NCBI RefSeq assembly: GCF_003112675.1
Contig: NZ_BFAY01000011.1
Location: forward strand, 434,001-498,000
Source: Leptospira johnsonii
GTDB taxonomy: Bacteria > Spirochaetota > Leptospiria > Leptospirales > Leptospiraceae
Length of the DNA stretch: 64,000 nt
Reading direction: 5' to 3'
Below the pieces are notes generated by a model that was given only the letters and a program-made list of their open reading frames with translations, had not been told where the DNA came from and did no database searches. Of this stretch, positions 45,866-55,224 are shown in pieces. The position numbers and the translations under genes are program-made. Each line of letters opens with the position of its first letter. Position 1 is the first letter of the stretch.

Positions 45866-47779
45866 TCATTTCTCGGAATAGCCTAAAACTTCCCAACACC
45901 AACGTTTTTCTAAAACTCTGTCGGCGAACGTAACAGATTCAGGATCTGCATTTTCTTTTAGGATTTTCCAAGCTGAACGATTTTCATTTTTGGAAATGAT
46001 CCTGGCTCCCGGAAATTCTCCGCCGAGTTCTTCGGATTTTTGCACTGCTTCTTCCCATTCCATTTCTTGGAAAACAGGGATGTATTCTTTGATCTCGGAA
46101 ACCCATTCTAATGGAAAAGAAACGCCATGAGGAAGAACAAGAACGATCCTATGTAGCATATTCTCCCCTCTATGAGCGAGTGTTCGAGAAAGATAAGATG
46201 CCGGGACCTTGGAAAATTCTTCCATAATCTCGGTGATCAATTCAGGATCAAAACTGGACTTAGGATATAAAACGAGATCCGTGACCGTAAAAGGATCCTT
46301 AGTGAATCTATAATTCAATCTATCAAAGAATTCTTTTTTAGATTTTTCTAAATTATCCCCTCTCCACCAGATGGAAACATGTCTGGCACCCGAAATGGAA
46401 AAATCTTCTAACCCGAACTTTTCGGTTAGCCCTGGAGAAAAAGAGAATATATCGGAAACTCTAGGGTCAGGATCGGATAATAAACTGCGAGGAGTTTCGT
46501 CTAACCTTCTATCCAATCTATCTTCTGAACGGAATAATGTGGAGCTAAGCGCTTCCGGACTAAAATTAGGAGTTCGGATCACTCTATAAGGAGGTTTGGG
46601 AAGATATACCAATCCTTCGGACTCAGCATCTTTTCTCATCGCAGTTCCGGGTAGAATGGACAATGGAAATACCTGGACCCATTCCCCTAACCCATGTCCG
46701 TAAAAGAATTCTATTCCTTCCATAACGTCGTCCGGAGTATCTCCAGGAAGTCCGATGATCAGATCCAATAATAGCTCGATCCCTCGATCAGCCAGCATTC
46801 TAGCAGCTTCAGCTACTTTTTCTGGACTTCCAAAACGTTTTACACGCTTTAAGGTTTCCTTATTGATGGATTGCATCCCTAACTCAATTCGATTAAAACC
46901 GGCTAACGCGAGTTTATCTGCGATCTTTTCCGTAATTCCTTCGGATCTCAATTCTCCAAACATTGTCATAGCTCTGTCCGAATTTACATCTATGATCGCG
47001 TCTAAAAATTCTTCGAAGCCAGGTCTATGATTGAATGTCGGATCTAAGAATACCAACTCTTTGGCGCCCTTGTCTTTCAAACTGGAAAGAAGTTTGATCG
47101 TCTCGGGTATATCTAAAGTTCTTAATACATTGCTACTCTTAGGATAAAAACAATAAGTGCATTGGGATCTACATCCTCTTACGGTTTCCAAATAAGTAGA
47201 TCTTGCGGGATCCACAGGCACAAACCCTTGCAGATAAGGAGAAGGATAACTCGTAAGTGGAAAGGAAGCACTCTCCTCTCTGGAAAACATTCCCATCTTT
47301 CCATCCAATTCTCTAACTGCAATATTTGGTAATCTCCTAGGATCTTCCTTTTTAAGAAGAGTCTCCATAAGGGCAGAGAATGTATGCTCTGCTTCGCCGG
47401 AGACTGCAATATCGTAACCTGTTTCGGAGAGAACAAACGGATTGTCCGGATTTACTTCTGGTCCTCCGATCAAAATTTTAGTGGATGGCGATCTGCGTTT
47501 TACTTCTTTTGCGAGATGTAGACTTCTTTCAGTATTCCAAAGATAAAGGGAAAAGCCCAAAAACTCAGGTTCATCTTTTGCGATCCTATCTGCAAGTTGG
47601 CTATCCCCTTCTTTATCAGTGATATCAGGATCCAGAACTTCTAGCTCCAGACCTTTTTTCTCCAAGCCATTCTCTCGAGCAGAAACAGCCAAACATCCCG
47701 CAGCCAAGGGAACGTTTCCCGTAGCGGCAAAGGCAGTAGGAGGAGGAACAGGTAGTTGGACTAGCTTTAATTTTGCCAT
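45866..47779 (-). CDS. B12-binding domain radical SAM protein
   Basis: About 637 residues. The N-terminus is a cobalamin-binding-type domain (about 1-175, VQLPVPPPTAF; ILIGGPEVNPDNP). The radical SAM core (about 190-400) has the 4Fe-4S cysteines in VRGCRSQCTYCFYPKSS and IIGLPGDTPDDVMEGIEFF. The C-terminal ~230 residues are of unknown fold. Members modify small molecules, lipids or peptides, often methylating them. The ATG at 47779, preceded by GAAGG, is preferred over the GTG five codons earlier. It is coupled with the methyltransferase-like gene, 4 bp on. Confidence 0.9.
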   Translation of the reverse strand: MAKLKLVQLPVPPPTAFAATGNVPLAAGCLAVSARENGLEKKGLELEVLDPDITDKEGDSQLADRIAKDEPEFLGFSLYLWNTERSLHLAKEVKRRSPSTKILIGGPEVNPDNPFVLSETGYDIAVSGEAEHTFSALMETLLKKEDPRRLPNIAVRELDGKMGMFSREESASFPLTSYPSPYLQGFVPVDPARSTYLETVRGCRSQCTYCFYPKSSNVLRTLDIPETIKLLSSLKDKGAKELVFLDPTFNHRPGFEEFLDAIIDVNSDRAMTMFGELRSEGITEKIADKLALAGFNRIELGMQSINKETLKRVKRFGSPEKVAEAARMLADRGIELLLDLIIGLPGDTPDDVMEGIEFFYGHGLGEWVQVFPLSILPGTAMRKDAESEGLVYLPKPPYRVIRTPNFSPEALSSTLFRSEDRLDRRLDETPRSLLSDPDPRVSDIFSFSPGLTEKFGLEDFSISGARHVSIWWRGDNLEKSKKEFFDRLNYRFTKDPFTVTDLVLYPKSSFDPELITEIMEEFSKVPASYLSRTLAHRGENMLHRIVLVLPHGVSFPLEWVSEIKEYIPVFQEMEWEEAVQKSEELGGEFPGARIISKNENRSAWKILKENADPESVTFADRVLEKRWCWEVLGYSEK

Positions 47780-47917
47780 GGAAGAAGCCTTCACTACAAA
47801 ACTTTAGACTTCTCCGGTTTCTACAATCCGGAAAAATGAATAAAACTACCCATTCGAGCGATATACAAAGCCTCCAATCTATGGTTATATATGTCTCCGA
47901 TCTGTTATTTCTCAGAA

Positions 47918-47936
47918 AATAAATAATTTATTTCCT
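47918..47936. repeat. AT-rich 7-1-7 inverted repeat, copy 2 of a shared 19-mer
   Basis: The same 19 bases as at 30959-30977, with the perfect 7-1-7 inverted repeat at 47918-47932. It lies about 40 bp before the start of the WxWC-repeat lipoprotein gene, where an operator or promoter element would be expected. Confidence 0.35.
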
Positions 47937-47975
47937 CATCGACGTGTCGGCTTCGCTTAAACTCAAGGAGTGTCT

Positions 47976-49595
47976 ATGCGTTCACGCATCATCAGCACAG
48001 TTTTATTGGTACTAATTCTTTCGCCTATTATTGGGAATTGTAATCCTCACGAACATCATGGAGAAAAAGAAGTCTCTTTTCTTTCTGGGCTTTTGTCCTC
48101 GATTCAAAATTCGAGTTCAACTTCTAGTAATTCTGTAAGCGCGCAGTATGTGATTGCAGGTCTGTCTACACAATCGAATTGGGCTTGGTGCCATAAATGC
48201 AACGGACTTTTTTATTTTGGCCCTGGACAACCGCCCAATAGTATCTGTCCCAGGGATGGCGGACTCCATGAAGCGATAGGAAGCGCAAACTATCAGCTTC
48301 CCTATCTTAGTAACGGGCAACCCACTCCATCCGGATTCCAAGACCATTGGCATTGGTGTAAGAATTGCCAGGCAATGTGGTTCGATGTTCCAGGTGCTCC
48401 GAATGTATGCCCGAGAGGAGGAGCTCACGATTCTACAGGAAGCGGTTCGTATGTTCTTCGTATTACTTCTACTTCTCCAAGCACACAGCAAGATGGATGG
48501 AGATGGTGCAGCCAATGTGGAGTTCTTCATTACGGACCTTTAGTTTCTCAGAGCATGTGCCCTGCGACTCACGGAAATCATAGTACTGCAGGAAGTGGGA
48601 ATTACTACGTCGATTTCCAACCCAATCAAGTGATCCCGATGAATCAAATGGAATTAGCTCTTTCTGTCGAAAACGCTAGCGCAGGAGGAATTTCCGCCGG
48701 TGGACAAATTTTAGGACAATCCACGTATCCAGCACCACAGAGTCCGTTAGCATATTATTCTCAAAATACTGGTGTCCAAGCTGTAAAAATCGCAAATGCA
48801 CCGGATCAAGGGCTTAGCTTTATGGCGTATTCGAGAGGGAATATAATTCGTTTTGCTTCCGCTCCAAGGAACCAAATTACCACAGGAAATCTTGCCATGA
48901 CGGATTTAGCCTCGAGTAATATTACCTTCTCCACGTTTTCTTCTTTCGGATTCGTTTATTTTAAGGGGAATTTTTATCTGAACTACTCGAGTCCCCAAGG
49001 CGGCCAGAGCCTTTATCGAAGCAGCGATTGTATCACTTGGACTTATGTATTCGGATACGGCGGGGCAGGAAGTTATAATTATTCTTTGTCGGCAGTCGTA
49101 ACTGGCGCAGGATCAGCTGCGGAGAAAATCTGGGTTTCTTATGCGACTCCTTTACCGAATTACGGTGTTACGATCCGAACAAGTACAAACGGCTCTAATT
49201 GGACTAATAGTTATTACTATTACGATAACGGTTACTTATCTACCGCTCAACTTGCTGCATTATCAAATGGAGAAACGATCCTAGCCTTTTCGCGAGGCGG
49301 TGTAGGTAATGTTGCGTTACAATATGTGACATCTGCAAACGGAGTTTTTCCGAATAATACTGCCAACACATTTCCTTTCGGTCCTATCTCAAATACGAGC
49401 AGAGAAATTGATATTGTAAGTACGGGAACCAACGCAGATGTGTTTCTAACCTTCATTGGTTCCGGTTCCACAAACACAGCATATCTGAAACGGTATAATC
49501 TGCAAAACGGGACGGAATTACAATCTACCGCGTATACTGCCCCTTCAGGTGGAGTTTTACAGAAACCTTCGGTGAATTTAATTCCTGTATTTTAA
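47976..49595 (+). CDS. Lipoprotein with three WxWC zinc-like repeats and a propeller-like C-terminus
   Basis: About 539 residues. The signal peptide ends in IIGNC (Cys about 22), so it is a likely lipoprotein. Three Cys/Trp repeats follow (about 60-210): WAWCHKCNGLFYF...CPRDGGLHEAIGSANYQL, WHWCKNCQAMWF...CPRGGAHDSTGSGSYVL and WRWCSQCGVLHY...CPATHGNHSTAGSGNYYV. The C-terminal ~320 residues are Ser/Asn/Tyr-rich with repeated strands, like a sialidase or beta-propeller. The ATG at 47976 is chosen because CAAGGAG lies just ahead of it. Surface adhesion or glycan binding is possible but not shown. Confidence 0.8.
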   Translation: MRSRIISTVLLVLILSPIIGNCNPHEHHGEKEVSFLSGLLSSIQNSSSTSSNSVSAQYVIAGLSTQSNWAWCHKCNGLFYFGPGQPPNSICPRDGGLHEAIGSANYQLPYLSNGQPTPSGFQDHWHWCKNCQAMWFDVPGAPNVCPRGGAHDSTGSGSYVLRITSTSPSTQQDGWRWCSQCGVLHYGPLVSQSMCPATHGNHSTAGSGNYYVDFQPNQVIPMNQMELALSVENASAGGISAGGQILGQSTYPAPQSPLAYYSQNTGVQAVKIANAPDQGLSFMAYSRGNIIRFASAPRNQITTGNLAMTDLASSNITFSTFSSFGFVYFKGNFYLNYSSPQGGQSLYRSSDCITWTYVFGYGGAGSYNYSLSAVVTGAGSAAEKIWVSYATPLPNYGVTIRTSTNGSNWTNSYYYYDNGYLSTAQLAALSNGETILAFSRGGVGNVALQYVTSANGVFPNNTANTFPFGPISNTSREIDIVSTGTNADVFLTFIGSGSTNTAYLKRYNLQNGTELQSTAYTAPSGGVLQKPSVNLIPVF

Positions 49596-49605
49596 GATTC
49601 GATTT

Positions 49606-49626
49606 GGCCCCGATAGTATCGGGGCC
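49606..49626. terminator. Strong bidirectional hairpin between two convergent genes
   Basis: GGCCCCGAT and ATCGGGGCC form a perfect 9-bp stem with a three-base loop, 10 bp beyond the stop at 49595 and about 40 bp before the lep stop on the opposite strand. The stem is GC-rich, but the T-runs on either side are short. Confidence 0.6.
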
Positions 49627-49667
49627 TATTTCATCTCATATAACATGATATCTATAAGTAAAAACTT

Positions 49668-50048
49668 TTAGCCTTCTTCGCTTTCTTCTGCTCTCTTAGG
49701 AGCTAATTTTTTACAATCCTGTAGATCGCCAAACTTCTCCTTTGAGAGTTCGCATTGTACTTGTAGTAAACTTTTATTTTCCACACAACTTCTGATGATC
49801 GCTTCGCTGGTCTCGGGTTTTAAGATCGATCTTAACATCAATGCTTGTACACCTTTTTCCATAGTTTCATCGTTTGCGATCAATTTGGAAATATGGATCT
49901 GAGCATCTGAACATTCTTCCAAATTCGGTTTCGTTCTGCTACAATCTGACAAGAAGAATGCAGCACATAAAAGAAAAGCGGACGTTAGCCGCCCGCTTTT
50001 CTTGAAACCGAAAGAAAGTTTTACTTTCTTACTTTTCAGTGTCATCAA
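49668..50048 (-). CDS. lep: Lep-like small lipoprotein downstream of lipL41
   Basis: A 126-residue protein with a signal peptide and lipobox ([12 protein letters not shown], Cys about 36) and a mature helical part with cysteines in [21 protein letters not shown] and QDCKKL. In Leptospira the gene after lipL41 encodes Lep, a small lipoprotein that stabilises LipL41 expression. This gene overlaps lipL41 by 20 bp in that exact position, so the assignment is by context; the sequence itself could not be compared. Coupled translation with lipL41 is likely. Confidence 0.75.
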   Translation of the reverse strand: MMTLKSKKVKLSFGFKKSGRLTSAFLLCAAFFLSDCSRTKPNLEECSDAQIHISKLIANDETMEKGVQALMLRSILKPETSEAIIRSCVENKSLLQVQCELSKEKFGDLQDCKKLAPKRAEESEEG

Positions 50049-51093
50049 CGGCAGCAGCCGCTTCTACACGTTTACGAAGTTCTCTCACGTAGTTCTTGTC
50101 AGCTCCACTGAGTTTCATCGCTTCTTCATAAAGCTTGATTGCTTTTTCAAAGTCACCAGCTTGGAAGTAGTAAGTTCCTAGGTTTGTTTTTGCTCCCCAA
50201 GACTTTCCACCAGCTTTTTTATCTGCTTTTTCCCAGTTCTCTTTCGCTTTTTTGAAGCTAGGAGTTTCTCCGGTGATCTCTTGGTATCCGTCGTCAAGGT
50301 ATCCTGCAACTTCAGGATCTTCGTCGTCTTTGAATACTTTGATATACTCGGTTTTAACTTTTGGAGAAAGTCTGTCTTTGATGTAAAGAGCAGCTTCGTC
50401 TAAAGCTTTTCCGAAAGAGTCAAGAACGGAAGGGCAATCCAGGTTACCTACTCCTGCGTCTACTTTTGCAGGGTTAGAAACTACAGCTTTTTTAACTTCT
50501 CCAGTTTCTACTTTAATTAAAGTAGCGTCTAGAGGAATAAGCATATAACGGATTCCAGTTTGTTTGCTAACAGGTCCGCTTCCGGTATCAACTTGCTTTC
50601 CGGTAGCCATAGAAGCGATTGCTCCACCTACTTTCAACGCAGCCGCGCCGTAATCTACCATCATCTCGCTTCCGCACTCGGTGTATGGTTTTTGATAGCC
50701 GATGTGAAGAATTGCCTCGGCGCCTAATTGGTTTCCGAGTTTAACACGACTTTTGGTGATTCCCGTAAGAGTCAAAGAAGCCTCGTTGATAGAGTCAGCT
50801 CTTTTGCTCAGGTCGATCAGTTTGTAATAAGTTTCCTTGTCGAAAGCTTCGAAGACTTTAGAAGGCATTTGATCGATAAAGCTGGAACCTGCTCCGAAAA
50901 CGGTTTCCCAAAGACTTTTTTGGGGTTTTTCGACTGCTAAACCTACGTTGCGGATAGAGCCTAGGAATTTTTGAAGCTGGCGTCCCTCTTTTGATTTAGG
51001 AAAAACAGGGTATTCGACTTCAACTTTTTCGCCGCAGTTGGAAACCGAAAGTGCCAATGCTCCCGCGAGGAGCAGAGCAGAAATTTTTTTCAT
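50029..51093 (-). CDS. lipL41: Outer-membrane lipoprotein LipL41
   Basis: A 354-residue lipoprotein, signal peptide ending in LSVSNC (Cys about 20). The mature sequence matches LipL41 as known from pathogenic Leptospira: [69 protein letters not shown] and [17 protein letters not shown], ending in tetratricopeptide-like repeats (about 285-350). LipL41 is an abundant outer-membrane protein reported to bind hemin; a Cys-Pro pair is in [11 protein letters not shown]. It is followed by the Lep-like gene with a 20-bp overlap. Confidence 0.95.
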   Translation of the reverse strand: MKKISALLLAGALALSVSNCGEKVEVEYPVFPKSKEGRQLQKFLGSIRNVGLAVEKPQKSLWETVFGAGSSFIDQMPSKVFEAFDKETYYKLIDLSKRADSINEASLTLTGITKSRVKLGNQLGAEAILHIGYQKPYTECGSEMMVDYGAAALKVGGAIASMATGKQVDTGSGPVSKQTGIRYMLIPLDATLIKVETGEVKKAVVSNPAKVDAGVGNLDCPSVLDSFGKALDEAALYIKDRLSPKVKTEYIKVFKDDEDPEVAGYLDDGYQEITGETPSFKKAKENWEKADKKAGGKSWGAKTNLGTYYFQAGDFEKAIKLYEEAMKLSGADKNYVRELRKRVEAAAAVDDTEK

Positions 51094-51140
51094 TGGGTTA
51101 ATACCAATCCTTTATGGATGATTTTTAGGAATAACTTCGT

Positions 51141-51169
51141 ATTGATCCCGGCATTTCTTTTTCTGTCAA
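51141..51169 (-). promoter_or_regulatory. Candidate promoter of lipL41
   Basis: On the minus strand a perfect TTGACA (-35, 51164-51169) is followed at 17 bp by ATCAAT (51141-51146), a weak -10 match (three of six). It lies about 50 bp before the lipL41 ATG. AAAGGA just before the start may be the ribosome binding site. LipL41 is strongly expressed, which fits the -35. Confidence 0.45.
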
Positions 51170-51332
51170 TTTATTTTAAAAACCTGCCCAAAAGGTCCAG
51201 GCCCCTGAGGCCCGAAACCGTGATTTATCTCATAACCTTTGTTTTGTTACCGGACTAGTCGAAAAGAATCGATTTCGATTATAAACACTTGCAAAACCTA
51301 GTTCTTTCGACAATTTTACATTTAGGTTGCCG

Positions 51333-51352
51333 GACTCCTAAATCTAGGAGTC
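51333..51352. promoter_or_regulatory. Perfect 8-bp inverted repeat upstream of nadA
   Basis: GACTCCTA (51333-51340) and TAGGAGTC (51345-51352) are exact reverse complements with a 4-base loop, 46 bp before the nadA ATG. No T-run follows, so it is not a simple terminator. It may be an operator or a leader hairpin controlling NAD synthesis. Confidence 0.45.
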
Positions 51353-51398
51353 GAAATTAAAAAAGAGATAGAACCGCCTAAACTAGCCGGGAGAGCCC

Positions 51399-52370
51399 AT
51401 GAAAACCATAGAGGATATTCGAAAATCCCTGGAATCCACTTATATGGAACATGAGATAGAGGAAAAACTTCCTCTCATCCAGGAGATCAATCGTCTCAAA
51501 AAAGAAAAAAACGCAGTACTTTTAGGACATAATTATATGACTCCGGACGTTTTTCACGGAGTTTCGGACATACTCGGGGATTCACTCTATCTGAGTAAAG
51601 CGGCCGCTGAAACGGATGCTGACATTATTCTTTTTAACGGGGTCCATTTTATGGCGGAGACTGCAAAACTTATGTCTCCAGATAAGAAGGTACTCATTGC
51701 CGATCTGAAAGCAGGCTGTTCTCTAGCGGAAAGTATCACTAGAGAAGATGTTAAAAAACTAAAAAACCAATATCCTGGAGTCCCGGTAGTCACTTACGTA
51801 AACTGTACCGCAGAAGTTAAGGCAGAAACCGATATTTGCTGCACTTCTGCAAACGCAGTTCAGATCGTAAATTCTTTGGATTCAGATACGGTTATCTTTC
51901 TTCCTGACGAATACCTCGCCGGAAACGTGCAGAAACAAACCAACAAAAAGATCATCTCCTTTCCCGGACGTTGTATGGTACATGAGATGTACACTGCGGA
52001 GGATATACTTTCCGTTCGTAGACAATGGCCCGGGGTCACCGTCATCTCTCACCCTGAATGTAACACAGACGTGGTAGAAGTTTCCGATTTCGCCGGATCC
52101 ACTTCTCAGATGTCCAAATTCATCCGTGATTCCGGAGCGAAAGATGTGTTCTTAGCTACAGAATGTTCTATGGGAGACAATCTCAGATCCGAGTTCCCCG
52201 ATAGACAATTTGTTTCTTCTTGCAGGACCTGCCCTCACATGAAACGAATTACATTAGAAAAAATTAAAGATGCGCTTTTATACGAACAATTCGAGATCAA
52301 GTTAGATCCTGAGATAGTGGAAAAAGGAAGAATGGCTGTCCAAAGAATGTTGGATGTGAGTTATAAGTAA
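51399..52370 (+). CDS. nadA: Quinolinate synthase A
   Basis: A 323-residue 4Fe-4S enzyme condensing iminoaspartate with dihydroxyacetone phosphate to quinolinate, a precursor of NAD. Motifs: [66 protein letters not shown] and the later cysteines [10 protein letters not shown] and [10 protein letters not shown], which cover the cluster ligands. GGGAGAG precedes the ATG. It is followed 4 bp later by ispF, so the two are probably co-transcribed, although their pathways differ. Confidence 0.97.
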   Translation: MKTIEDIRKSLESTYMEHEIEEKLPLIQEINRLKKEKNAVLLGHNYMTPDVFHGVSDILGDSLYLSKAAAETDADIILFNGVHFMAETAKLMSPDKKVLIADLKAGCSLAESITREDVKKLKNQYPGVPVVTYVNCTAEVKAETDICCTSANAVQIVNSLDSDTVIFLPDEYLAGNVQKQTNKKIISFPGRCMVHEMYTAEDILSVRRQWPGVTVISHPECNTDVVEVSDFAGSTSQMSKFIRDSGAKDVFLATECSMGDNLRSEFPDRQFVSSCRTCPHMKRITLEKIKDALLYEQFEIKLDPEIVEKGRMAVQRMLDVSYK

Positions 52371-52374
52371 CTTA

Positions 52375-52857
52375 ATGTATAGAATAGGGCAAGGACTAGA
52401 CTTTCATAGATTAGAGACAAACGAGGCCCGCCCTTTAATTCTGGGCGGAGCGATCATCGATTCGGAATATGCATTGATCGGTCATTCGGATGCTGATATC
52501 GTAATACATGCGTTAGCCGACGCGATCTTGGGAGCCATGGGACTGGGAGATATAGGACAATATTTTCCGGACACTGACCCTTCTCTCAAAAATATGGACT
52601 CTAAATTGATCTTGCAAAAAACTTTGGATCTTGCTAAAGAGAAAAATTTCAGTCTGGTGAATATTGACTGCACTTTGATCGGAGAAAGGCCTAAAATTTC
52701 TCCACATAGAATTAAAATACAATCCTCTCTTTCTAATTTGTTAGGACTTGCCGAGGATTGTGTTTCAGTGAAAGCGACTACTACCGAAAAAATGGGAGCC
52801 TTGGGCAGAACCGAAGGATTGGGCGCAAGTTGCGTGGTACTTTTGCAGAAAAACTAA
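52375..52857 (+). CDS. ispF: 2-C-methyl-D-erythritol 2,4-cyclodiphosphate synthase
   Basis: A 160-residue enzyme of the non-mevalonate isoprenoid pathway, acting as a homotrimer with bound metal. Motifs: GQGLDFHRL (metal-binding Asp and His), [35 protein letters not shown] and [19 protein letters not shown] at the C-terminus. The length matches the family. It is translated directly after nadA and overlaps the start of the next gene. Confidence 0.96.
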   Translation: MYRIGQGLDFHRLETNEARPLILGGAIIDSEYALIGHSDADIVIHALADAILGAMGLGDIGQYFPDTDPSLKNMDSKLILQKTLDLAKEKNFSLVNIDCTLIGERPKISPHRIKIQSSLSNLLGLAEDCVSVKATTTEKMGALGRTEGLGASCVVLLQKN

Positions 52858-53321
52858 AACCTTCTCATAAAATCGCGATCAAATCGGCCGCAATTTTATC
52901 CGTATTTATTACGATATTCTTATATATTCTAAAAAGACCTTATTTGGAAACTTCTTCTTATTTATTAAGAAGAGAAGCATTGGATGAACTACCGCTTGGC
53001 AGTTCTAAAAGAAGAGTAATGGATTATATCAAAAAGAAAAAACTGGACCTGGTAGGTTTTCATCAGGGAAAATTTCCGGACGATCCTGAATATGTTTCAG
53101 ATATCATGGTATTCAACAAAAAAGGAACAGTCCAATCCAACGCATTTCATTGGATCCAGACGGAGAACAATTATACCGAGGTTGATCTAGGAATGTATGT
53201 GAATCTGAAAGAATTCAGATTTTGGAAAAAACCTTTTCCATTGAGAGTGAGATTGTATTTTTTATTTTCCAATCAAGAATTAGTACAGATCAGAGTGATC
53301 AAAAAGTCGTTTCCCTTTTAG
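52830..53321 (+). CDS. Single-pass membrane protein of unknown function
   Basis: About 163 residues from a TTG at 52830 that lies inside the end of ispF; the reading frame runs up to 52758 but the longer start has no better support. One membrane helix near the N-terminus ([20 protein letters not shown]) is followed by a soluble part with [19 protein letters not shown] and a basic end. No family was recognised. It ends 4 bp into the convergent RimI-like gene. Confidence 0.6.
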   Translation: MRGTFAEKLKPSHKIAIKSAAILSVFITIFLYILKRPYLETSSYLLRREALDELPLGSSKRRVMDYIKKKKLDLVGFHQGKFPDDPEYVSDIMVFNKKGTVQSNAFHWIQTENNYTEVDLGMYVNLKEFRFWKKPFPLRVRLYFLFSNQELVQIRVIKKSFPF

Positions 53322-53749
53322 CGGAACTTCTCCATTAGGATCGCATCCTCTCCCGGGCCGTAATAAGATTTCCTCCTTCCGGATTCCAAAAAACCTAATT
53401 TAGAATATAAGGAAATAGCAGAAGAATTCAAATTAGAAACTTCTAAAATAACCTTCGGGAACAGATTACAAAGAGTTCTTAGAATGGATTCTGCTTCTCC
53501 TTTTTTTCGTCTTTCAGGCAGAATGCCTATCCGTAATAATTCCGAGAAATCGTTTAGGTCCATATAAAACACATAGCCTACATCTTCTTTGATCCAAGCG
53601 GGATGATTTTCGATGTGACTTTGGATGGAATAATTGGACCAAGACGAATTTCCAAAAACTGTTTTTTCCATTTGGATCAGGATTTGTAAATCCTCAAGAC
53701 CGACTAATCTCCAACCTTGCGGAAGATCGTTTTTTTTTCCGGGATCCAA
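53318..53749 (-). CDS. RimI-like GNAT acetyltransferase
   Basis: A 143-residue N-acetyltransferase. RIGILPERRKKGEAESILRTL contains the acetyl-CoA binding pattern in a shortened form, and VILEVSNLNSSAISLYSKLGFLESGRRKSYYGPGEDAILM is the typical C-terminal half of RimI, which acetylates the N-terminus of ribosomal protein S18. The match is clear for the second half and weaker for the first. It is convergent with the membrane protein gene and overlaps its stop by 4 bp. Confidence 0.85.
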   Translation of the reverse strand: MDPGKKNDLPQGWRLVGLEDLQILIQMEKTVFGNSSWSNYSIQSHIENHPAWIKEDVGYVFYMDLNDFSELLRIGILPERRKKGEAESILRTLCNLFPKVILEVSNLNSSAISLYSKLGFLESGRRKSYYGPGEDAILMEKFR

Positions 53750-53843
53750 TCCATTTTCTCCTTGCGTGAGGGGGAATCATACATACTAATTAACGGTCGC
53801 TTTGCGAAAGCAATTTTCGATCAAACTCGAGGAGAAAATTTTT

Positions 53844-54191
53844 ATGCAAACAATCGGGAAATATGTATACGCTGTCCCGTTCCTACTTTTTGGGATCAAT
53901 CATTTTGTAGCCGGAAGCCAAATGGCCGGAATGGTTCCTGTTCCAGGAGGAGTGATTTGGATCTATGTAACTGGAGCCGCCATGATCGCAGCCTCTGTCA
54001 GTATTTTTATAAATAAAAAAACCAAACTCGCGATGATCCTATTGGCTGTACTTTTAGGAATTTATATTGCTCTTCTACACTTGCCGGGAGCAATCAAAGG
54101 AGATATGTCTTCTATTATCAATACCTTAAAAGACCTAGGCCTTTTGGGTGGAGCATTGGTGATCTCTAGCATTTCCAGAGACAACGCTTAA
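53844..54191 (+). CDS. DoxX-like small membrane protein
   Basis: About 115 residues with four membrane helices (YAVPFLLFGINHFVAG, WIYVTGAAMIAASVSIFI, LAMILLAVLLGIYIALLHL, LGLLGGALVISS). The layout and FGINHFVAG resemble the DoxX family, of mostly unknown role in redox or membrane processes. The ATG at 53844 is chosen because GAGGAGA precedes it; the longer frame from 53802 adds a polar stretch. It ends at a strong terminator. Confidence 0.75.
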   Translation: MQTIGKYVYAVPFLLFGINHFVAGSQMAGMVPVPGGVIWIYVTGAAMIAASVSIFINKKTKLAMILLAVLLGIYIALLHLPGAIKGDMSSIINTLKDLGLLGGALVISSISRDNA

Positions 54192-54195
54192 TTTA

Positions 54196-54229
54196 AAAAG
54201 GGAGAAGGTATAGAATCCTTCTCCCTTTT
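54196..54229 (+). terminator. Strong intrinsic terminator after DoxX-like gene
   Basis: AAAAGGGAGAAGG (54196-54208) pairs perfectly with CCTTCTCCCTTTT (54217-54229), a 13-bp stem with an 8-base loop, 5 bp after the stop, with T residues at the 3' end of the stem. Confidence 0.85.
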
Positions 54230-54349
54230 CCTCTTAGATCTTTCATTTTTCCTTCCAAAAAAATTCCCTTTTCAGGATTTTCCGTGGACCATCTGTCCAC
54301 ATCTCGGACATGGTATTTCAAATACGATTTCTTCCCGAGGTGGAATCAA

Positions 54350-55210
54350 ATGAGGATTACTTTCCTTCTCATTCTTCTTTTTGTATTTCTGATTTCCGAT
54401 TGTAAGAACCTAAGTAAATTTTCCGGGAAAAATACAAAACCTCCTACAGTCGAGGATCTAGAAGCCTGGAAACGCCGTTTGAATATGGATGAATCCGAGA
54501 TCATCGAATTAGAAAAGAAGATCCGGGAAATGGCTTCCAAAACCAGATCCGCAGGCGCTCTTAGTTGGAAGATCGCCCAAGGATATATGAAGATCGGCGA
54601 TTACGATCTAGCATCCAAATATTATAATAAAGCAATCCAAGAAGAAGGTTCCGGAAAAACAGAAGTGATCGGCGCCGATGTTCATTTTTTTGAGTCTTCT
54701 CTTCCATATTTCGATAAAGCGCAACTTCTCATGCCTGTGGACCAACAGCTTCTTTTTGAAACCGCTTTATCCTATGCAAACGCTTCCAAAGACAGAGGCT
54801 GGGAACCTAAAAGAAGACAGATCGCTATTGAAATTTTCCTATCTCTTTCCAGACAAGATACGAGAGATTCCAGATTTCCTTACCAATTGGCTTTGATCTA
54901 TTTTGACTCTTCCATGGCGGATTCTTCTTGGGAAGGGATCAATGCAGGCTTCCAAGACCAGGAGAAGGCGTTCACACTTTTGGATTCTATCTTAAAAAAA
55001 GAACCTCGCAATGTTCCTGTGCTATTCGCAAAAGGAAATTTTTTATACAGATTCGGCAAGGCGCAAGAAGCGAAAGAGATCTATTTACATTTGAAGAATA
55101 CGATAGAAGGCCTTAAAAAGGACGGCTTCATTAAAGAAGATCTGCAAGAAAACGAATCTTATAAAAACGTAATAAATAATCTTAAAAAAATGGAATCCTC
55201 TGAGAATTAA
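54350..55210 (+). CDS. TPR-containing lipoprotein
   Basis: About 286 residues. The signal peptide ends in FLISDC (Cys about 18), and the mature part is helical with tetratricopeptide-like repeats (AWKIAQGYMKIGDYDLASKYYNKAI-type segments and NVPVLFAKGNFLYRFGKAQEAKEIYLHL). The ATG at 54350 is chosen because GAGGTGG lies before it and the signal peptide begins there; the longer frame to 54284 is unlikely. It is directly followed by dprA, overlapping by one base or spaced by 14 bases depending on the dprA start. It is probably a scaffold in the envelope. Confidence 0.8.
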   Translation: MRITFLLILLFVFLISDCKNLSKFSGKNTKPPTVEDLEAWKRRLNMDESEIIELEKKIREMASKTRSAGALSWKIAQGYMKIGDYDLASKYYNKAIQEEGSGKTEVIGADVHFFESSLPYFDKAQLLMPVDQQLLFETALSYANASKDRGWEPKRRQIAIEIFLSLSRQDTRDSRFPYQLALIYFDSSMADSSWEGINAGFQDQEKAFTLLDSILKKEPRNVPVLFAKGNFLYRFGKAQEAKEIYLHLKNTIEGLKKDGFIKEDLQENESYKNVINNLKKMESSEN

Positions 55211-55224
55211 TGCGAGGATCCAGT

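Larger units (their letters stand above)
51094..51398. other. Divergent promoter region between lipL41 and nadA
   Basis: A 305-bp non-coding stretch. On the lipL41 side it holds a -35/-10 candidate (51141-51169). On the nadA side it has the hairpin at 51333-51352. A GC-rich patch (GGCCCCTGAGGCCC) lies about 51200. No gene was found. Confidence 0.6.
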
